A DNA stretch of 64,000 nt from Pseudorasbora parva (GCF_024679245.1 NC_090176.1:23886546-23950545), one strand, 5' to 3'; counted from the first letter of the stretch, positions 11,716 to 24,904 are shown. The notes: generated from the letters alone by a model not told the origin. Program-made: numbers and translations.

Positions 11716-13314
11716 TAAATGCATATAAATGTGTGTTCGTGTGTGTGTGTATAAAAATTAGATGACAAACCAATAAAGCTGCAGCATTTAATTCAACATA
11801 AAATTAAATCAAATTAATTTTGTATGGAGTGGGATGTGCTAATGAGAACAAATTGGCATGCATTACCTTCATTTCTCAAACCATTCACATCTCAGCATAT
11901 TTATTGAATTATTGATTTTGTGTGTACTTGCCTTATTTGTACTAGATTCACTTTCCCCCTCAAATCTGTCACTTATAATGGAATCCAATATGTAATTTGT
12001 GGCTGCTAGCAAGATTGTAACTTGACCCAGTCTTCAGACATGTAACTCCAGCCTTTACTGTATTTTTTCCATTATTTCTTGAGATTTGATTGGAGACTGA
12101 AAGGTTAAGACTTGTAGAAAGTGTTTTTTTCTGCACTGGACTCTTTCATTGACCTTCCACATGACCCTGAGACTTGTTTCAGGTGTATGAACCTCGCTCT
12201 GATCAGGCAGCGGAGGTCAGGCAGGGTAGCCAGCTGGAGCCCCAGATCAGACACATGGCTGAGTGCTTGCTGAAGGTGACACAGAGTGGGTCTCTGGAGG
12301 TGAGGCTGACCCTTGCTGTCAGAGGCTGCCAGTGCACAGCTCAGGTGATACGCTCAGAGATGCACGCTACCCTCGGGCCTGCTTGAGATATAATCCATCC
12401 TGATTACTGCTGTTTTTCCACCGGAGGCATGATTTAACTAACCTTGAAACAGGCTTATTTTTTTTGTGGTTCATGCATACATGAAGTAATGTGTAGTGGT
12501 TGGTAAACTGATGAAGCATTCAGGGGCTTATTGACCTCACAAGACATCAGGGGGCCAATCACAACACAAAATTAGGCTTAGTTTTCTCAGTCAATGTTTC
12601 CTGAATAATAAGAACTGTGAATCTCTGTGAATAAATATATTACATTTTTCTGTATTAACAATTTTAGAGAATGTCACAAGAAATGGCACCCATTGAATTA
12701 AACATGGAATTCTGATGGAGAAAAAAAACTAATCTTGTATCTTGTAAAATACTTTAAACTTTAAAATAAATAAATGTTACCTACTCAAATATTCATTTTA
12801 ACAACAACAATGAACACTTTGTTTTTGTTTGGGATGCAAGGAAGCAGCCACACATTGTTCATGCATGCTACAGTTCAAATCTATATTGAATACAAATAAG
12901 ATGGGATGTTGACCACTAGATGGCAGTGTGTTCGTTTGCTATTTATATGTTTTTAAGCACAAGTAACTTTCTTGTTCTTGTGCCTTTGTTGGGTTTGAGC
13001 TTTGTGAGATGCATGTATCTTTCTAATGTTTTACATCCAAAATGAATGCCAACAAAAGTTTTATTGATAACTGCGGGCAAATAATTTGATACAAAGTTGT
13101 ATGGTTAATAAATGTGTATGGTTAAGACAGAGTACTGTAGGCTACTGTAGATAAAAGTGAGGCAACATTCTTATAGATGAACTACAAAATGTGTAATATT
13201 CAAATCAGTTCATTCTAACTTGACTAACTGCAACAATGCAATTTTAATAAGAATTTGATTATTATTGACCTTTTTTTTTGAAGTTTTTATTTTCCTCAGT
13301 TTAATATGAAATTG
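11716..13314. other. Intergenic DNA with one exon-like ORF
   Basis: No repeat ends were recognised. At 12181 a pyrimidine stretch and TTTCAG are followed by an open frame to 12386 (VYEPRSDQAAEVRQGSQLEP then 47 more codons). It is more GC-rich than its surroundings but resembles no family I know. It may be a chance ORF or a conserved non-coding block. Confidence 0.35.
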
Positions 13315-13318
13315 TTAA

Positions 13319-14133
13319 AAGGTTAATTCACCCAAAAATGAAAATTCTGTCAATAATTACTCACCCTCATGTCGTTCGACACCCGTAAAACCTTTGTTCA
13401 TCTGTGGAACACAAATGAAGATATTTTTGTTGAAATCAGATCAGATCAAAATCAGATCATTCAAATCAGGCCTCCATTGGCCACAATGTCATTTCCTCTC
13501 TCAAGACCCACAAAAGGCACTAAAGAAGTCGTTACAAAGCCCATCTCACCACAGTGGCTCTACATTCATTGTCTTCCGTCTGGGCCTCTGATGTGACGTG
13601 CGCGAGAATATGATGCTTTTCACGGTTCAGTCATCCAGGAAATGTATGCTTTTGCACCATTTTGAGCACTACGCCAAGACCTTAAGGACAATCAATGTTC
13701 AACAGCTTAGATACGGCGCTTGTCTTCCTCTGCTTGTCAACAAAGTTCCTCGCTTCAGGGTCAAATTCCCGCGCATGTGTCGTGGTGTGGTTCGTGAGTT
13801 CAGTTTTCGTGAGGCTCAGACGGAAGACAAGAATAAAGTTTAATAAAGTCGTTATTTAGAATTTTTTTTTTGGCACACAAACTATTCTCGTCACTTCGTA
13901 AAATGATTGTAGAGCCACTGTAGTGAGATGGACTTTTTAACGACGTCTTTAGTGCCTTTTATGAGTCTTGAGAGAGGAAATGACATTGCTGCCAATGGAG
14001 GCCTTTCTGAGCCATCGGATTTCAACAAAAATATCTTCATTTGTGTTCCAAAGATGAACAAAGGTCTTACGGGTGTCGAAGGACATTGAGGGTAAGTAAT
14101 GACAGAATTGTCATTTTTTGGTTAGATAACCCT
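13319..14133. mobile_element. TTAA-type palindromic element
   Basis: The left arm starts AAGGTTAATTCACCCAAAAA after TTAA (13315-13318). The right arm ends AGATAACCCT before CTAA, a one-base change from TTAA. The arms mirror each other, for example AACAAAAATATCTTCATTTG at 14025 against its complement at 13417. The spacer holds no recognisable gene. Same broad class as 3220-4336. Confidence 0.75.
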
Positions 14134-15225
14134 CTAATAAGATATTGTTTAGACGTCAAGGCTTATGGAACTAAATTAAAAATGTATTGTTTGTGCCTAA
14201 AGATGTGATAGATGCAAATGGTATCTTGAAAACGGCATGATGCATATGCTTTTTTCTTTAATAGCCCAGTACAAAAGTGCTATTTTAAAGTTGATCAGTT
14301 GTTTTAGATGCAGTTGCAGGTAAAAGATGACTTCCTTCCTGCCCATCACCATAACTACCCCTGACACATCATCAGACAAACATTCTTCTTTGAGAGGTAC
14401 ATGCAGCCTAATTCAAAACACGTCAGGATGCAGGCCCTCTTAGTCACTGTGTAATCATATATTAAAGAGATCAGGAAGGAATTAAAGGAGACCTTGGTTG
14501 TGCAGCAGGATTTATGCAGGTCCTATTAGACTTATTCATTTATCGTTTTAATTAAATTCTGGAAAATGCAGCACTGCAGAAAAGTAACCTGTTATTGGAT
14601 AATCTGGGTGTGTAGACTCTCAGGGCAGGGTGTATATCAATAACGCCTCCAGTGAAAAGGCCACAGCAGTATGGACTATTTAATGAGAGGATGTGAATTA
14701 ACTCGGAGTCGGATAGGGGAAGAGGAGAGCCACCGTGCAATGAAATGCTTCTTTATTTGGCACACAATGGAATAAGGGCCGGAAAAATCAATGATAATAT
14801 CTCCCGATTACAATCATCAAGGTTTACTTCTCTTTCAGAATGATTCTTATCAATTCCCTTAAGAGTAACAGCCTGTGTGAAGGATCAATAGCATGCTGGT
14901 GCTGTGGTTTTACTTAACGTGCTCAGCCCTGGGCGTTTGGTGAATGCATGCAAAGGCTCTCCTGCCACATTAGAATAGTCTCGCTTTCATTTGGCTCTAA
15001 AGGAGATCAGAATAAGAGGGGTTTTCATGTGAAGCATTCTCATTCCAGATCACATTCAGACATGATCTAATTATTCGTCAAGAGGTTCTCCGTGATTGTT
15101 GATGGTGGCAATGAGGACTGCCTCCTCGTGTTCCCGGTGGAGAGGCAAAAAGTCTGTCTTTATCTGGAAATATCTTTCTATTAAGCAGGATTTTTTTTGT
15201 CTTGTTTTCCAGTTTAACAACAACA
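14134..15225. other. Unique intergenic block, possible conserved element
   Basis: About 1.1 kb of complex, non-repetitive sequence without coding potential or element ends. The contrast with the repeat-rich flanks suggests selective maintenance, but this is inference. Confidence 0.35.
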
Positions 15226-15232
15226 ACAAAAA

Positions 15233-15845
<613 letters not shown>

Positions 15846-16059
15846 GTATTCTTAGTGTTTCGAATGTATTCTCAGTGCATAAGAAGAAAACATTTAGATG
15901 GGTTGAGGTGGTTTATGGGCTGACATGAACTCACACAAGTGGGGTGAGCACCACACACAGGAGGTGAGAGAGTTTGAATCACAGCTCACACAACCTCTGT
16001 TTCCCTGTCAGCCCTGCTCAGAGTCTACTGAATGATACAGCATGATACCTTTAAAAAAA

Positions 16060-16330
16060 TGGCCTCACCACCGCGCGCAGGTTAAGCCATGCGCAAACAT
16101 CAGCGGACTTCATCAGTGCACGCATTGGCTGCTGACCGGCGCTTCTGTACCGGGGCCCGTGCGCAGAGATTCCTCACAGGTGTTTGCAGGGACCATGATA
16201 TGATGGGACTGGAATGTGAATGAAGCGTCACGTAGAGTCTATGCTCTTGTCAAGCAGGATTACGCTCTGATGTTGACAGCCGCGGGTACAGAGAGCATTG
16301 TTATTTTGAGAGGAGATGGTGCCAAACTTT
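16060..16330. promoter_or_regulatory. CpG-rich block of unknown role
   Basis: A cluster of CpGs (ACCGCGCGCAGG, GACCGGCGCTTC, CACGTAGAG, CCGCGGGTACAG) stands out from AT-rich flanks. It could be a promoter of a non-coding transcript or an enhancer. No reading frame supports a protein gene here. Confidence 0.35.
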
Positions 16331-16657
16331 GCAGGTTGTTGACTTGCTCTCGCTCGTTGATATAATAACACAAACCTCGAACCTAATGCACTTTCATTAA
16401 ACTACAGTTAACCTACATTATTATTACGCAGATCTGGACTGAATGTTTAAGACTGCACATTCCATATTTGTGAATAATGACTGACTGAAATGTTTTGTTC
16501 TGTCTCTACAAGTAAATGAATACTATATCGATAATAAGCAATATATTTCATGTCTATTTATTTATTTTGTAAATAGCCAAGCAGGATTATGTACAGTCAA
16601 ATGGTAATTTTTGCTAAATCAACACCTTCAATATTTTGTTATCTTAATAATACTTAA

Positions 16658-17070
16658 AGGAACTGTATGTAAGAAATGCATATCAATTAATCATAAAATG
16701 GCCCTGATATGTCACTAGACATTAAGAAATCATGTTCATTTCAAATACTTGTATCACTGACAACAGTAGTCCGGCCAGGATATTGTCATTTAAAAGTTGT
16801 TGTTGCAGCGCTCAACTGATGTTGATGTTGACATGTTGTGTTTTGGCCTGAAGCTCCACCCTCCACTTATCGACCAATCATGAAGTCAGTAGTGTTTGGG
16901 CATACAGGTTGCCAGATCTGCTCTAGTTAACACAGCTGCAGCTACAAACGTTACTGCTGATCCTGCAGCCTATCTGGCAACCTCGAGTCAGGGGGGAGGG
17001 GGAGAGTGGATACACCGCTCTACAGTCAATTGAAAATGATAGCAGTACCACAATCTTACATACACTTCCT
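16658..17070. mobile_element. Short TTAA-flanked MITE
   Basis: The element starts AGGAACTGTATGTAAGA and ends TCTTACATACACTTCCT (imperfect inverted repeats). It is bounded by TTAA at 16654-16657 and 17071-17074. At 413 bp it has no coding capacity. Confidence 0.8.
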
Positions 17071-17074
17071 TTAA

Positions 17075-18020
17075 TGTTGCATATAACATCTTTTTCTATT
17101 CATGGCCATTCAAAATGAGCTCTGCAATTTTTTTTATTATTTCTAATATTTCATAATATTTTTGGAATACGTTGTGTTGTTAATATACGATTAATGGCAT
17201 TTCATAATATTACGTTTTATATACTGTATGTTGTTTGCAACATTATAGTAGATGTTTACTTAATTTGGACTTTTTCTTTTTTCAGTGGCACACTGATTTT
17301 TTTTGAAAACTTTTTCAGAACAACTGAGCACCAAAGAGCAAAGACGGCAGATTTCAAATCACATCCTGTACTTTCTAGGGTTCCTGCGCCAGCAGAGCAA
17401 CTGGCATTGAGATGAATGGGATGCAAACAGATGGCTCTCCCCAGGTATTACAGACCACCTTGGTACTGTTTATTTCTTTGAGTAAAACTTCAAATAGAAA
17501 AGGAATTACATTACATTAATTGAAAGATCTCTCATTCTACCAAATTATGTTAATCTATTAATTTTATTATTATGCTGTAGTTCAATGTTCTGTCTCTCTA
17601 GTGCGTTATTAGTTTAAATAATGTTATTTCAAACATCTGATAATATGAAGACGTGCCGGTGATGATGGAGCTCGAAGTTCTGAGTCATTTACACCCCACA
17701 CATTAAAACTCCATATTCTCAGTCACATTAATGAGTGAAAGTACCAAACAAGTTGAGTCAGAAAAGCTGATCCCTTCTTAATGTCAAAAGCTTCAAATGT
17801 CAACGCTCACCCCTCTTGAGCTTCCCCATTTATCTCCATCTCAGCAGCCTTCCGTTCCTGTCACAGGAATGGCTGCAAGATACTGCTGAGTCCCGTTCGT
17901 CTTTATCCTGTGGAAAAAGTCGGCGAGGATAAAAGAATGAGAGGAAAAGTGAGCAAGAACAGAAATAAACAAGTGGAAAGGAGAGAGTTAGAGTTAGAAG
18001 GAAAATACAGAGGACAATAA
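17075..18020. other. Intergenic DNA, nothing firm
   Basis: An ORF at 17194-17415 and a TTTTTTCAG acceptor-like site at 17278-17286 are present. The translation resembles no family. No element ends were seen. Confidence 0.35.
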
Positions 18021-18021
18021 A

Positions 18022-18023
<2 letters not shown>

Positions 18024-18107
<84 letters not shown>
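18024..18107. repeat. (GA)n microsatellite
   Basis: About 42 uninterrupted AG/GA units. The Leu-Ser repeat peptide predicted on the opposite strand is a repeat artefact. Confidence 0.98.
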
Positions 18108-18112
<5 letters not shown>

Positions 18113-18700
18113 AGAAATATGAGCAGTGTTCATCTGTTTGAGGTTCCTGGGTCCCTCAGTCCTGTAACAATAAGTGGGACACCACTGAGTCCTGCACTTT
18201 CTAGGAAGAGACAAGAAATGAGACGCAATTTTTCTTGGTTGCGAGACCTCACGCTGTGATTTTGCACAAATTGTACATGCTGAGAGAAAGTATACAAAAG
18301 AAGAGAAAAGTGATAACCACAGGTTGACTGAACAAAGAGCAAAAATATCAATGGATCTGCAAAGGAAAGCAATAGGATGGTTTTCCAATTACATTCACTC
18401 CAGCATTCATCTCTATCTGAGTTTATGTAATTTCCGTTCAATGTTGGACACTGAACTGATAATGTGCATTACGACCTCAGAGAAAACAGCCACATTTTTG
18501 TCTACAGCTCCAAAACCATAAGGGTGCTTTATTCTGTAACATTTTTATAATGCTTACTTATAATGTCAAGGTTTCTTGCACCATAGTGCAGGGGGTTCAT
18601 GTTATCATTTAGTTGTACTATATTTTATTTCGAATAAATAAACTTAAGTGCATTGATTCTAATTTTTGGATATTTGGAAAGATATTCATGAATAGGAATT
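18108..18700. other. Intergenic DNA, nothing recognised
   Basis: Unique-looking sequence between the (GA)n tract and a degenerate Tc1 element. No splice-supported frame was seen. Confidence 0.35.
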
Positions 18701-19139
18701 TGAACTGAAGCTGAACTCGAATATCAGACGTAACATGACCACTGACAGGTGAAGTGAATAACACTGATTCTCTTTTTATCAAGGCAGCTTTTAGAAGGTG
18801 GGATATATTAGGCAAGTGAATATTTTTTCCTCAAAGTTAATGTGTTAGAAGCAGGAAAAATTAACTAATTTGTTAGTAAGGATTTGAGCGAGTTTAACAA
18901 GGGGCAAATTGTGTTGGCTATAGACACCTGGATCTAAGCATCTCCAAAACTGTTGTTGTTGTGGGGTGTTCCCGATCTGCAGTGGTCAGTATCAAACATG
19001 TTAAAAGGAAGGAGCAGTGATGAACCGGCGACATGGTCATGGAAAGTTCCCCCATGTGGTCCAATCAAACAAATGAGCTACTGTAGCTCCAATTGCTCAA
19101 GAAGTTAATGCTATTTTCTGATAGAAAGCTCTCAGAATA

Positions 19140-19820
19140 TAGCCTGGATGCCAGCTGAACTCAGTCCTGACCCACAACATTTGAGCTCGGGCAGTTCGGT
19201 CTGGACTCTATCCATAGAGGAGTAATTATGCCCAAATAGAAACTGTTCCGACCAATGAAATTGCCAGGACGGGCTTGGATGATGGATAAACAGTAACGTA
19301 ATCATGCACATTATCAAAGGCTTGATTGAATTTGTTCAAATCCTAAACGGAGAACTTGCTCATATATGCATTCACCTTCACTGTTTCTCTCAGAAATGAT
19401 GATTATGTTGGTAAGTACTCAGTGTATTATTACAATCTTTTTTTTTCCATTTACAATTTTATTATTACGTTCTCCGGTTCTCTTGTTTGGGGGGTAAAAT
19501 TTGTGTTATTTTAACAAGGTTGCCTGTTAAATTTCGCATTCCTGGGTCTATATATCACATATATGAGGTCGCTTCACTTTAACCCGTGGACATAGAAAAC
19601 AACCCGCTGGAAAACCGCTGACTTGGCAACACAGTGCAGTTGAGCTCTGTTGACATTTGACAACTAATGTTATGTGTCACTCCGTTGCTCTGAATGGTTG
19701 TAGGTCTATCCAATTAAGGTCTTTCTTGGTTCGGTTGAAACATGCCCCATAATTACAGCCCAATTGAGCAGTATCAGACTCATATTCTGACTAGAATTGA
19801 GTATGTCCACGCTAGGCTAG
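19140..19820. mobile_element. hAT-type insert nested in the Tc1 element
   Basis: The Tc1 transposase reads up to TCAGAATA (19132-19139), then 681 bp of unrelated DNA follows. TCAGAATA repeats at 19821-19828 and the transposase continues with CACAGTGCATTGCAG. The insert begins TAGCCTGGATGCC and ends GCTAGGCTAG, giving short inverted termini. An 8-bp duplication and TA-starting ends fit hAT. No transposase inside. Confidence 0.75.
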
Positions 19821-20457
19821 TCAGAATACACAGTGCATTGCAGTTTGTTGCGTATGGGGCTGCATATACACAGACCAGTCCAAAGTTAATTGTCCAGTTC
19901 CTGCTGACCCCTGTTAACCGCTGAAAGTGCCAACAGTGCACACATGAGCATCAGAAGTTGACTATAGAGCAATGGTGTAAGAAGATGGCTTGGTCTGATG
20001 AATCACGTTTTCTTTTACATTAAGTGGATAACCAGTTGGATGTGCATTGCTACCTGGGGAACACATGGCACCAGGCTGCACAATGGGAAGAAGGCAAGCC
20101 GACGGAGGCAGTGTGATGCTTTGGGCAATGTTCTGCTGGAAAACCTTGGGTCCTACCATCCATGTGGATGTTACTTTGCCACGTACCACCTACCTATGCA
20201 TTTTTGCAGACCATGTACACCCTTTCATGCAAACGGTATTCCCTGGTGGCTGTGGCCTCTTTCAGCAGGATAATGCACCCTGCCACGAAACAAAAATTGT
20301 TCAGGAATGGTTTGAGGAGCACAACGAGTTTAAGTTGTTGACTTGGCCCTTCAAATTCCCCAGATCTCAATCCAATCGAGCGTCTGTGGGATGTGCTGAA
20401 CAAAGAAGTCCGATCCATGGAGGCCTCACCTCACAAATAACAGAACACAAAGGATAA
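19821..20457 (+). pseudogene. Tc1-like transposase C-terminal half, broken
   Basis: Remnant of a DDE transposase. Readable blocks are AWSDESRFLL-like sequence near 19990 (first Asp region), GSVMLWAMFCWKTLGPTIHV, FADHVHPFMQTVFPGGCGLF and QQDNAPCHETKIVQEWFEEH (second Asp). The expected SPDLNPIEHLWD block is out of frame near 20360-20400. The matching N-terminal half lies upstream of the nested insertion, around 18850-19139. Several frameshifts make it inactive. The same family recurs at 52598-52944 on the other strand. Confidence 0.85.
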
Positions 20458-20477
20458 ACTTTCAAAAGTTGAGGTTC

Positions 20478-20690
20478 AGTAAGATTTTTAATAGTGGTTT
20501 TATATTTTAATATATTTTAAAATGTAATTTCTTTGTGATAGAAAGCTGAATTTTCAGCCTTTTATCCAGTTTTCAGTGCAACATGATCCTTCAGAAATAA
20601 TTCTAATGGTGATTTGTTGCTCAAGAAATATTTCTTAATATTGTCATTGTTGAAAACAGTTGTGCTGCTTGTGATTCTTCTCTATACTAT
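20478..20690 (+). repeat. Dispersed repeat, copy 2
   Basis: It shares GATTTGTTGCTCAAGAAA and CAGTTGTGCTGCTTGTGATT-type sequence with the segment at 44680-44935, and in reverse with 11405-11715. Confidence 0.55.
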
Positions 20691-20759
20691 CACTTTTAGC
20701 AATTAAATGTGTCATTGTTAAATAAAGTCTTAATTTTCTTAATTTAAAAGAAATCTTTT

Positions 20760-23700
20760 GAAAATAAAAAAGGATATATTTATAATATATACTGCAAGGG
20801 TTACCCAAGGGTTTTATAGTTATAATATTATGTTAATTCGTTCAGTCATATGTGAATATATATGTGGATTAGTTTCTAAATATGATCTTGGTGGATTGTA
20901 GAAGGAATTGTATAGTCCATCTACATAGCACATCAAATGTTTTTGATTTCAAAACCTGTTTTCCATGATTTGGCTTTAATATACGTGATTTTCACCACCA
21001 TCATCATTGAAATAGGAAATTGCTCTATGTGGAATCCTGAGTGTGCTGGATGCAGGCAGCTGTACCCTCTTACCAACCAGCTGCTGTCTCTAGTCCCTCT
21101 GCTGCTCATGGACCTCTACATTCCACATCTACAAGCACTCCAAGCCTGCATTTACATCCTCAGAGAAAGACCATTTGATGCCTCAATGTTTTTTAGAGAT
21201 GTTTCTTCCATTGCACACCCTGAAAACATTTTGTAATGCTTCTTTCATCTGATAATTGCTCAGGTCAGTGCTACAAGAAACCACCGTACACAGTCAGCAG
21301 ACCCTAATGTTTATCAGATGAGCTGAGAGGAAGTCTAAAAGAGTTTGTGAGCTGATTTATGGGCTGAGTCCAGGTACGACATTATCTTTTCCCCTGTCTG
21401 ATCACCTGAATGACAAGTGGCACTGACTCAGGGGAATGTGGACTCGTAGACTTTACCCCAAAGTGTGTGCACCTGCCAAAACCCTATCTGTAGACAATCA
21501 GTCATATGTTCGTTCAGCCATAGTCGTCCTCACTAAGGGCCCAGACTCCTTCACAGAGGTGGGGAAGGGTGTTATGAAACTGATATATCCAATTGATTTG
21601 GAGCAACAGGGATGAGAGGAGGAGAATTTGCTCAGAAGCCAAAAACGCTGCCGGCTTTTGCATTGTGGTTATAAGTTTATTGGACGGGTGTTAGGACGTT
21701 ACGCTCTGAAATAAAATGTTTCTCTACATTGAGTATGATTAAAAGGTCTTTGTCCTGCAGCGTTATCGTTCGAGAATGCGACTTCATAGACCTAGTTGTA
21801 TGTTGGCTAGACTTACGGCTCACATTTTTCATCCCTGTCTTCTATGAGGATAACAAATGCATGTACTTTTGATACGATCAAAGAAAAATGTGAGTTTCTA
21901 TGCCATGAGCGCATTAAAAAGTAACTACGGCAATATAAATATGAGAGCTGAGCTAAAAGCAAGGGTGTCCTCAGTGACTCGCTTCGACAATGGCCCATTG
22001 TTCACGCAGTATTTACTGGTCAGTCTCTATCATCCATCTTGTGTACATCTCCCAGCTCTCAGCATGAGATGGCCTTCAGCCAGTGCTCTGGGCCTCTTGT
22101 TATAAATCTAACAGGATTGTTTGCTATGATGCTCAGCCTCCAGCAGTCTGTCATCACAAGGATGCACGCTTGGCTTGAGGAGAGATTTCCCCTCGACCAC
22201 CTTGTCTCGCCCTGTTTCTTTTTTGATAATGTTGAGAAGAACAGATGGAAGTGGAAGTTTGCAGGCTCGAAAGCCTGCGGCAGCCATGTTGCCGCGTATG
22301 TGCTTTTGGAGGGAATGATCTTACCGCCTTTGCTCCCAGTGCTTAGAGGTCACCGGTAATCACCACATTTTACAGACGGGCCATCAAGATAACGGAGGTC
22401 ACGTGGCTTTTGTAGTCCAAGAACACCCCCAGGGCCTTGCTTGCTTCAGAGCTGGCCTAGAAAGTGGCAGCTAGAGGACCAATCAATGTATATTTGCAGT
22501 TCCCCCTCTTTCATAATTGTAATAGATATACATTTCGGTTGACCTCCTGTCACTTTGTATGCTGCACACTGCTGAAACCCTCCAAGGAGCTTGTTAGCAT
22601 TTTTAGCCTCTTTTTATTTTTGCTGTTTCCATGCAACAGATGCAAAGATGAGTGGCCCTGTACGATCTTAGTTAAGGTAGGTGCATCCTACGAGACTCAC
22701 AGCATCTGCGAAGGTGGGTTGATGTTGAGTGATTCCTTTCCCACAGAGAGCGCTGGTAAGTGGGAGATTTACCCTGAAGGTTCTCTTGGAGGGGGCACTG
22801 TGATCCAGAATAGATTTTCACCAATGGTAGATAATGGCAGTCAGCAGGAAAAAATGCTGCGGAAACGAGAAAGAGAGAGAGAAAGGAGCACATTATCATG
22901 AGTCTGGAGCAAGGCCGTCTCCACCCCACCCCGAGGAGGCGTGGGAGAGTAGCTGGGGAATTCTAATGGCATTTATTCTTCTCGCGGAAACAGGATAACT
23001 ATAAAATGTCAGTAGTGTCTTGCGAATGAATCCATATTGTCTGGCTCCTTAAATATTCAAGGAGTTTTATTACTCACAGGTCCTGTTAACACAGAATTTG
23101 TTCCCCAGCCATGTTGCACCCTATTTCTCCTCAGTAATTTGCTGTATGCTTTGTAAACATTCACTCAAGTCAATGTTTAAATTCATTCTCCGTAGCAAAC
23201 AATGTATCTTATTAGCACTCGTAGGAATGGCTAGAGAAAATGAGAAAAAGCACAACCCTTTTTTTGTATGAAATCCTGTTCATTCCCTTTATGTAATTGG
23301 GTTGGGTTATCTTGGTTGTAAAAAATTCTAAATTTAAGACTGAAGATTAGCTTGTTTTCAAGCTTTCATAGCTGTGTCTGTAACCTTTAAAGCTTCAAGG
23401 CTTTTAAACTGTCAAACAAAACTTGAAGGTCATATTTAGTTTGTCTTGTACATCTTGCTTTAAAAAAAAAACTCCAAAAAACCTTGAACTTTAAATTAAT
23501 TTATAGTATAATATTATAATATTTTAATTAATTTACTTAGAATTAAATTGCAAATCTCAATTCTAACTCAATTAAAATAAAATAAAAATGAACTGAAATT
23601 GAAAAGCCAATTTTTTAACAGAAATCTGTCCTAAACGACATCTCAGAAAAATAATAATAAAGTTAATTATTCCTTAGAACACTGATTTTATTCCAGGAAT

Positions 23701-24310
23701 GCTGAAGGTTTCCCACTATCTAAGAAATTGCTGTCTCAAACACCTGTGGTCCACAAATACAGCACACCAATAAAAACCTTGTTTATCCCTATAGGAGAGC
23801 CTACGGCATCAGAGACCCTAACAGAAAAATAAATTATCACACTGTGCCAGTAGTACCTGCTTTAGCGAGTACAGGACGCGTCTACAGGAGGGATTAGCCC
23901 TATTGATCCCAGCTGGCTGACAGAACTATTTGAAAGTCAGAACAATCACATCGGGAGCAGACTCTGGGCATGTGGACCAAAGGAAATGGTAGATGTGAGA
24001 TATAGTAACATAAGAGTGTATAGAGCAACAGGGGAAAATGCTCAACAGATAACAGGGAACTATATGCAACAACAGCTTCACCCAATCCCCTCGCAGCTCA
24101 TTTTACCCTTCTTCCTTAAATATGTTATTATTAAGATATGTATTATGCTTTCTCCTATTTCAGTTATGTGTGGAAAGATATGGCAAATGAAATGTGCACT
24201 TGCACATGCTAATTTTTAATGTTCAAACTAATTTGATTGAAATGGATTATTCAGATTTTTTATGGAATGTTGCAGTGTTTACTATAAAATATTTATTTGT
24301 GTACATCAAT
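20760..24310. other. 3.5-kb unique block, candidate regulatory desert
   Basis: Complex sequence with no recognised transposon ends. Open frames at 20937-21236, 21857-22105, 22039-22359 and 22464-22901 have no family resemblance and no convincing splice pattern. The 22464 frame ends in a GA-rich run (RERERER). The region most resembles conserved non-coding DNA, an inference that only alignment can test. Confidence 0.35.
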
Positions 24311-24316
24311 ATATAT

Positions 24317-24904
24317 TAGGGCCGGGACTTTTAAATTACAATTTTAAAATAAGAAATTACAATTTTAACCACACTTATTTTTGCACCGCGGAATGTTTTT
24401 TTAATGGATGAGTTTCAACGGACCGATTATACTGAAACACCAACTAGTGTTCACAAGTCACGTCAACAACAAACCATAGTGAACATGAACGAAGAAGCTG
24501 ATGAGACCGCTTTGCTTGGCCCCGTGGATGGGAAATTTTATTTAAAAAAACGAAAGGATGGCAGCGTTGACAAGAGCATGGTTGTGTGCAAGCTATACAA
24601 CAAGGAATTCGCGTATCACCGCAGCACATCAAGCCTCAAGTATCACAAATATGCTTTTGCTACACTTAATGGCAAACATTGCGCTGGTCTGCTGGACTGA
24701 AATAAATAAACAATATTTTGTTGATTAAGCTTATGTATTCATGCAGTCATAATTCAATGGTATACTAAAAATCCATGTGAAAAATTACTTCTCATTGTTC
24801 TCAGGTCAAATATTTATATGCAATTAAAATGCGATTAATTTTGATTAATTAATTACAAAGACTCTAATTAATTAGATATTTTTTTTAATCGAGTCCCAGC
24901 CCTA
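24317..24904 (+). mobile_element. hAT-type element carrying a BED-finger-like ORF
   Basis: The ends are TAGGGCCGGGACTTTTAA and TCGAGTCCCAGCCCTA, good inverted repeats. Flanks are ATATATAT and ATATATTA, an approximate 8-bp duplication in low-complexity DNA. It is 588 bp long with an open frame in the middle. Confidence 0.8.
24404..24700 (+). pseudogene. hAT transposase N-terminal fragment, degenerate BED zinc finger
   Basis: The 98-residue frame has a BED-like layout: DGSVDKSMVVCKLYNKEFAY, then HRSTSSLKYH. BED fingers bind DNA with Cys-x2-Cys and two His. Here the second Cys is replaced by Tyr (CKLY) and the expected AKH end is altered, so metal binding is probably lost. No RNase H-like catalytic domain follows, because the element is internally deleted. 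The frame has stayed open from ATG to TGA without interruption. Confidence 0.65.

Larger units (their letters stand above)
18710..20457 (+). mobile_element. Degenerate Tc1-like transposon interrupted by a hAT-type insert
   Basis: The left part carries TGACCACTGACAGGTGAAGT and GATTTGAGCGAGTTTAACAA. These match the element at 52408-53360 in reverse orientation. The transposase region is split by an insertion at 19140-19820 and resumes at 19821. The right terminal repeat is missing, and a different dispersed repeat follows directly. Confidence 0.85.

Noticed and set aside
13369..13843. Overlapping ORFs of 65-81 codons
   Set aside because: They lie in the arms and spacer of a TTAA palindrome and have no domain resemblance.
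17903..18388. 161-codon minus-strand ORF with Leu-Ser repeats
   Set aside because: Created by the (GA)n microsatellite; flanking codons show no family resemblance.
22464..22901. 145-codon ORF with hydrophobic segment and RERERER tail
   Set aside because: No domain recognised, no splice context; likely chance ORF in non-coding unique DNA.
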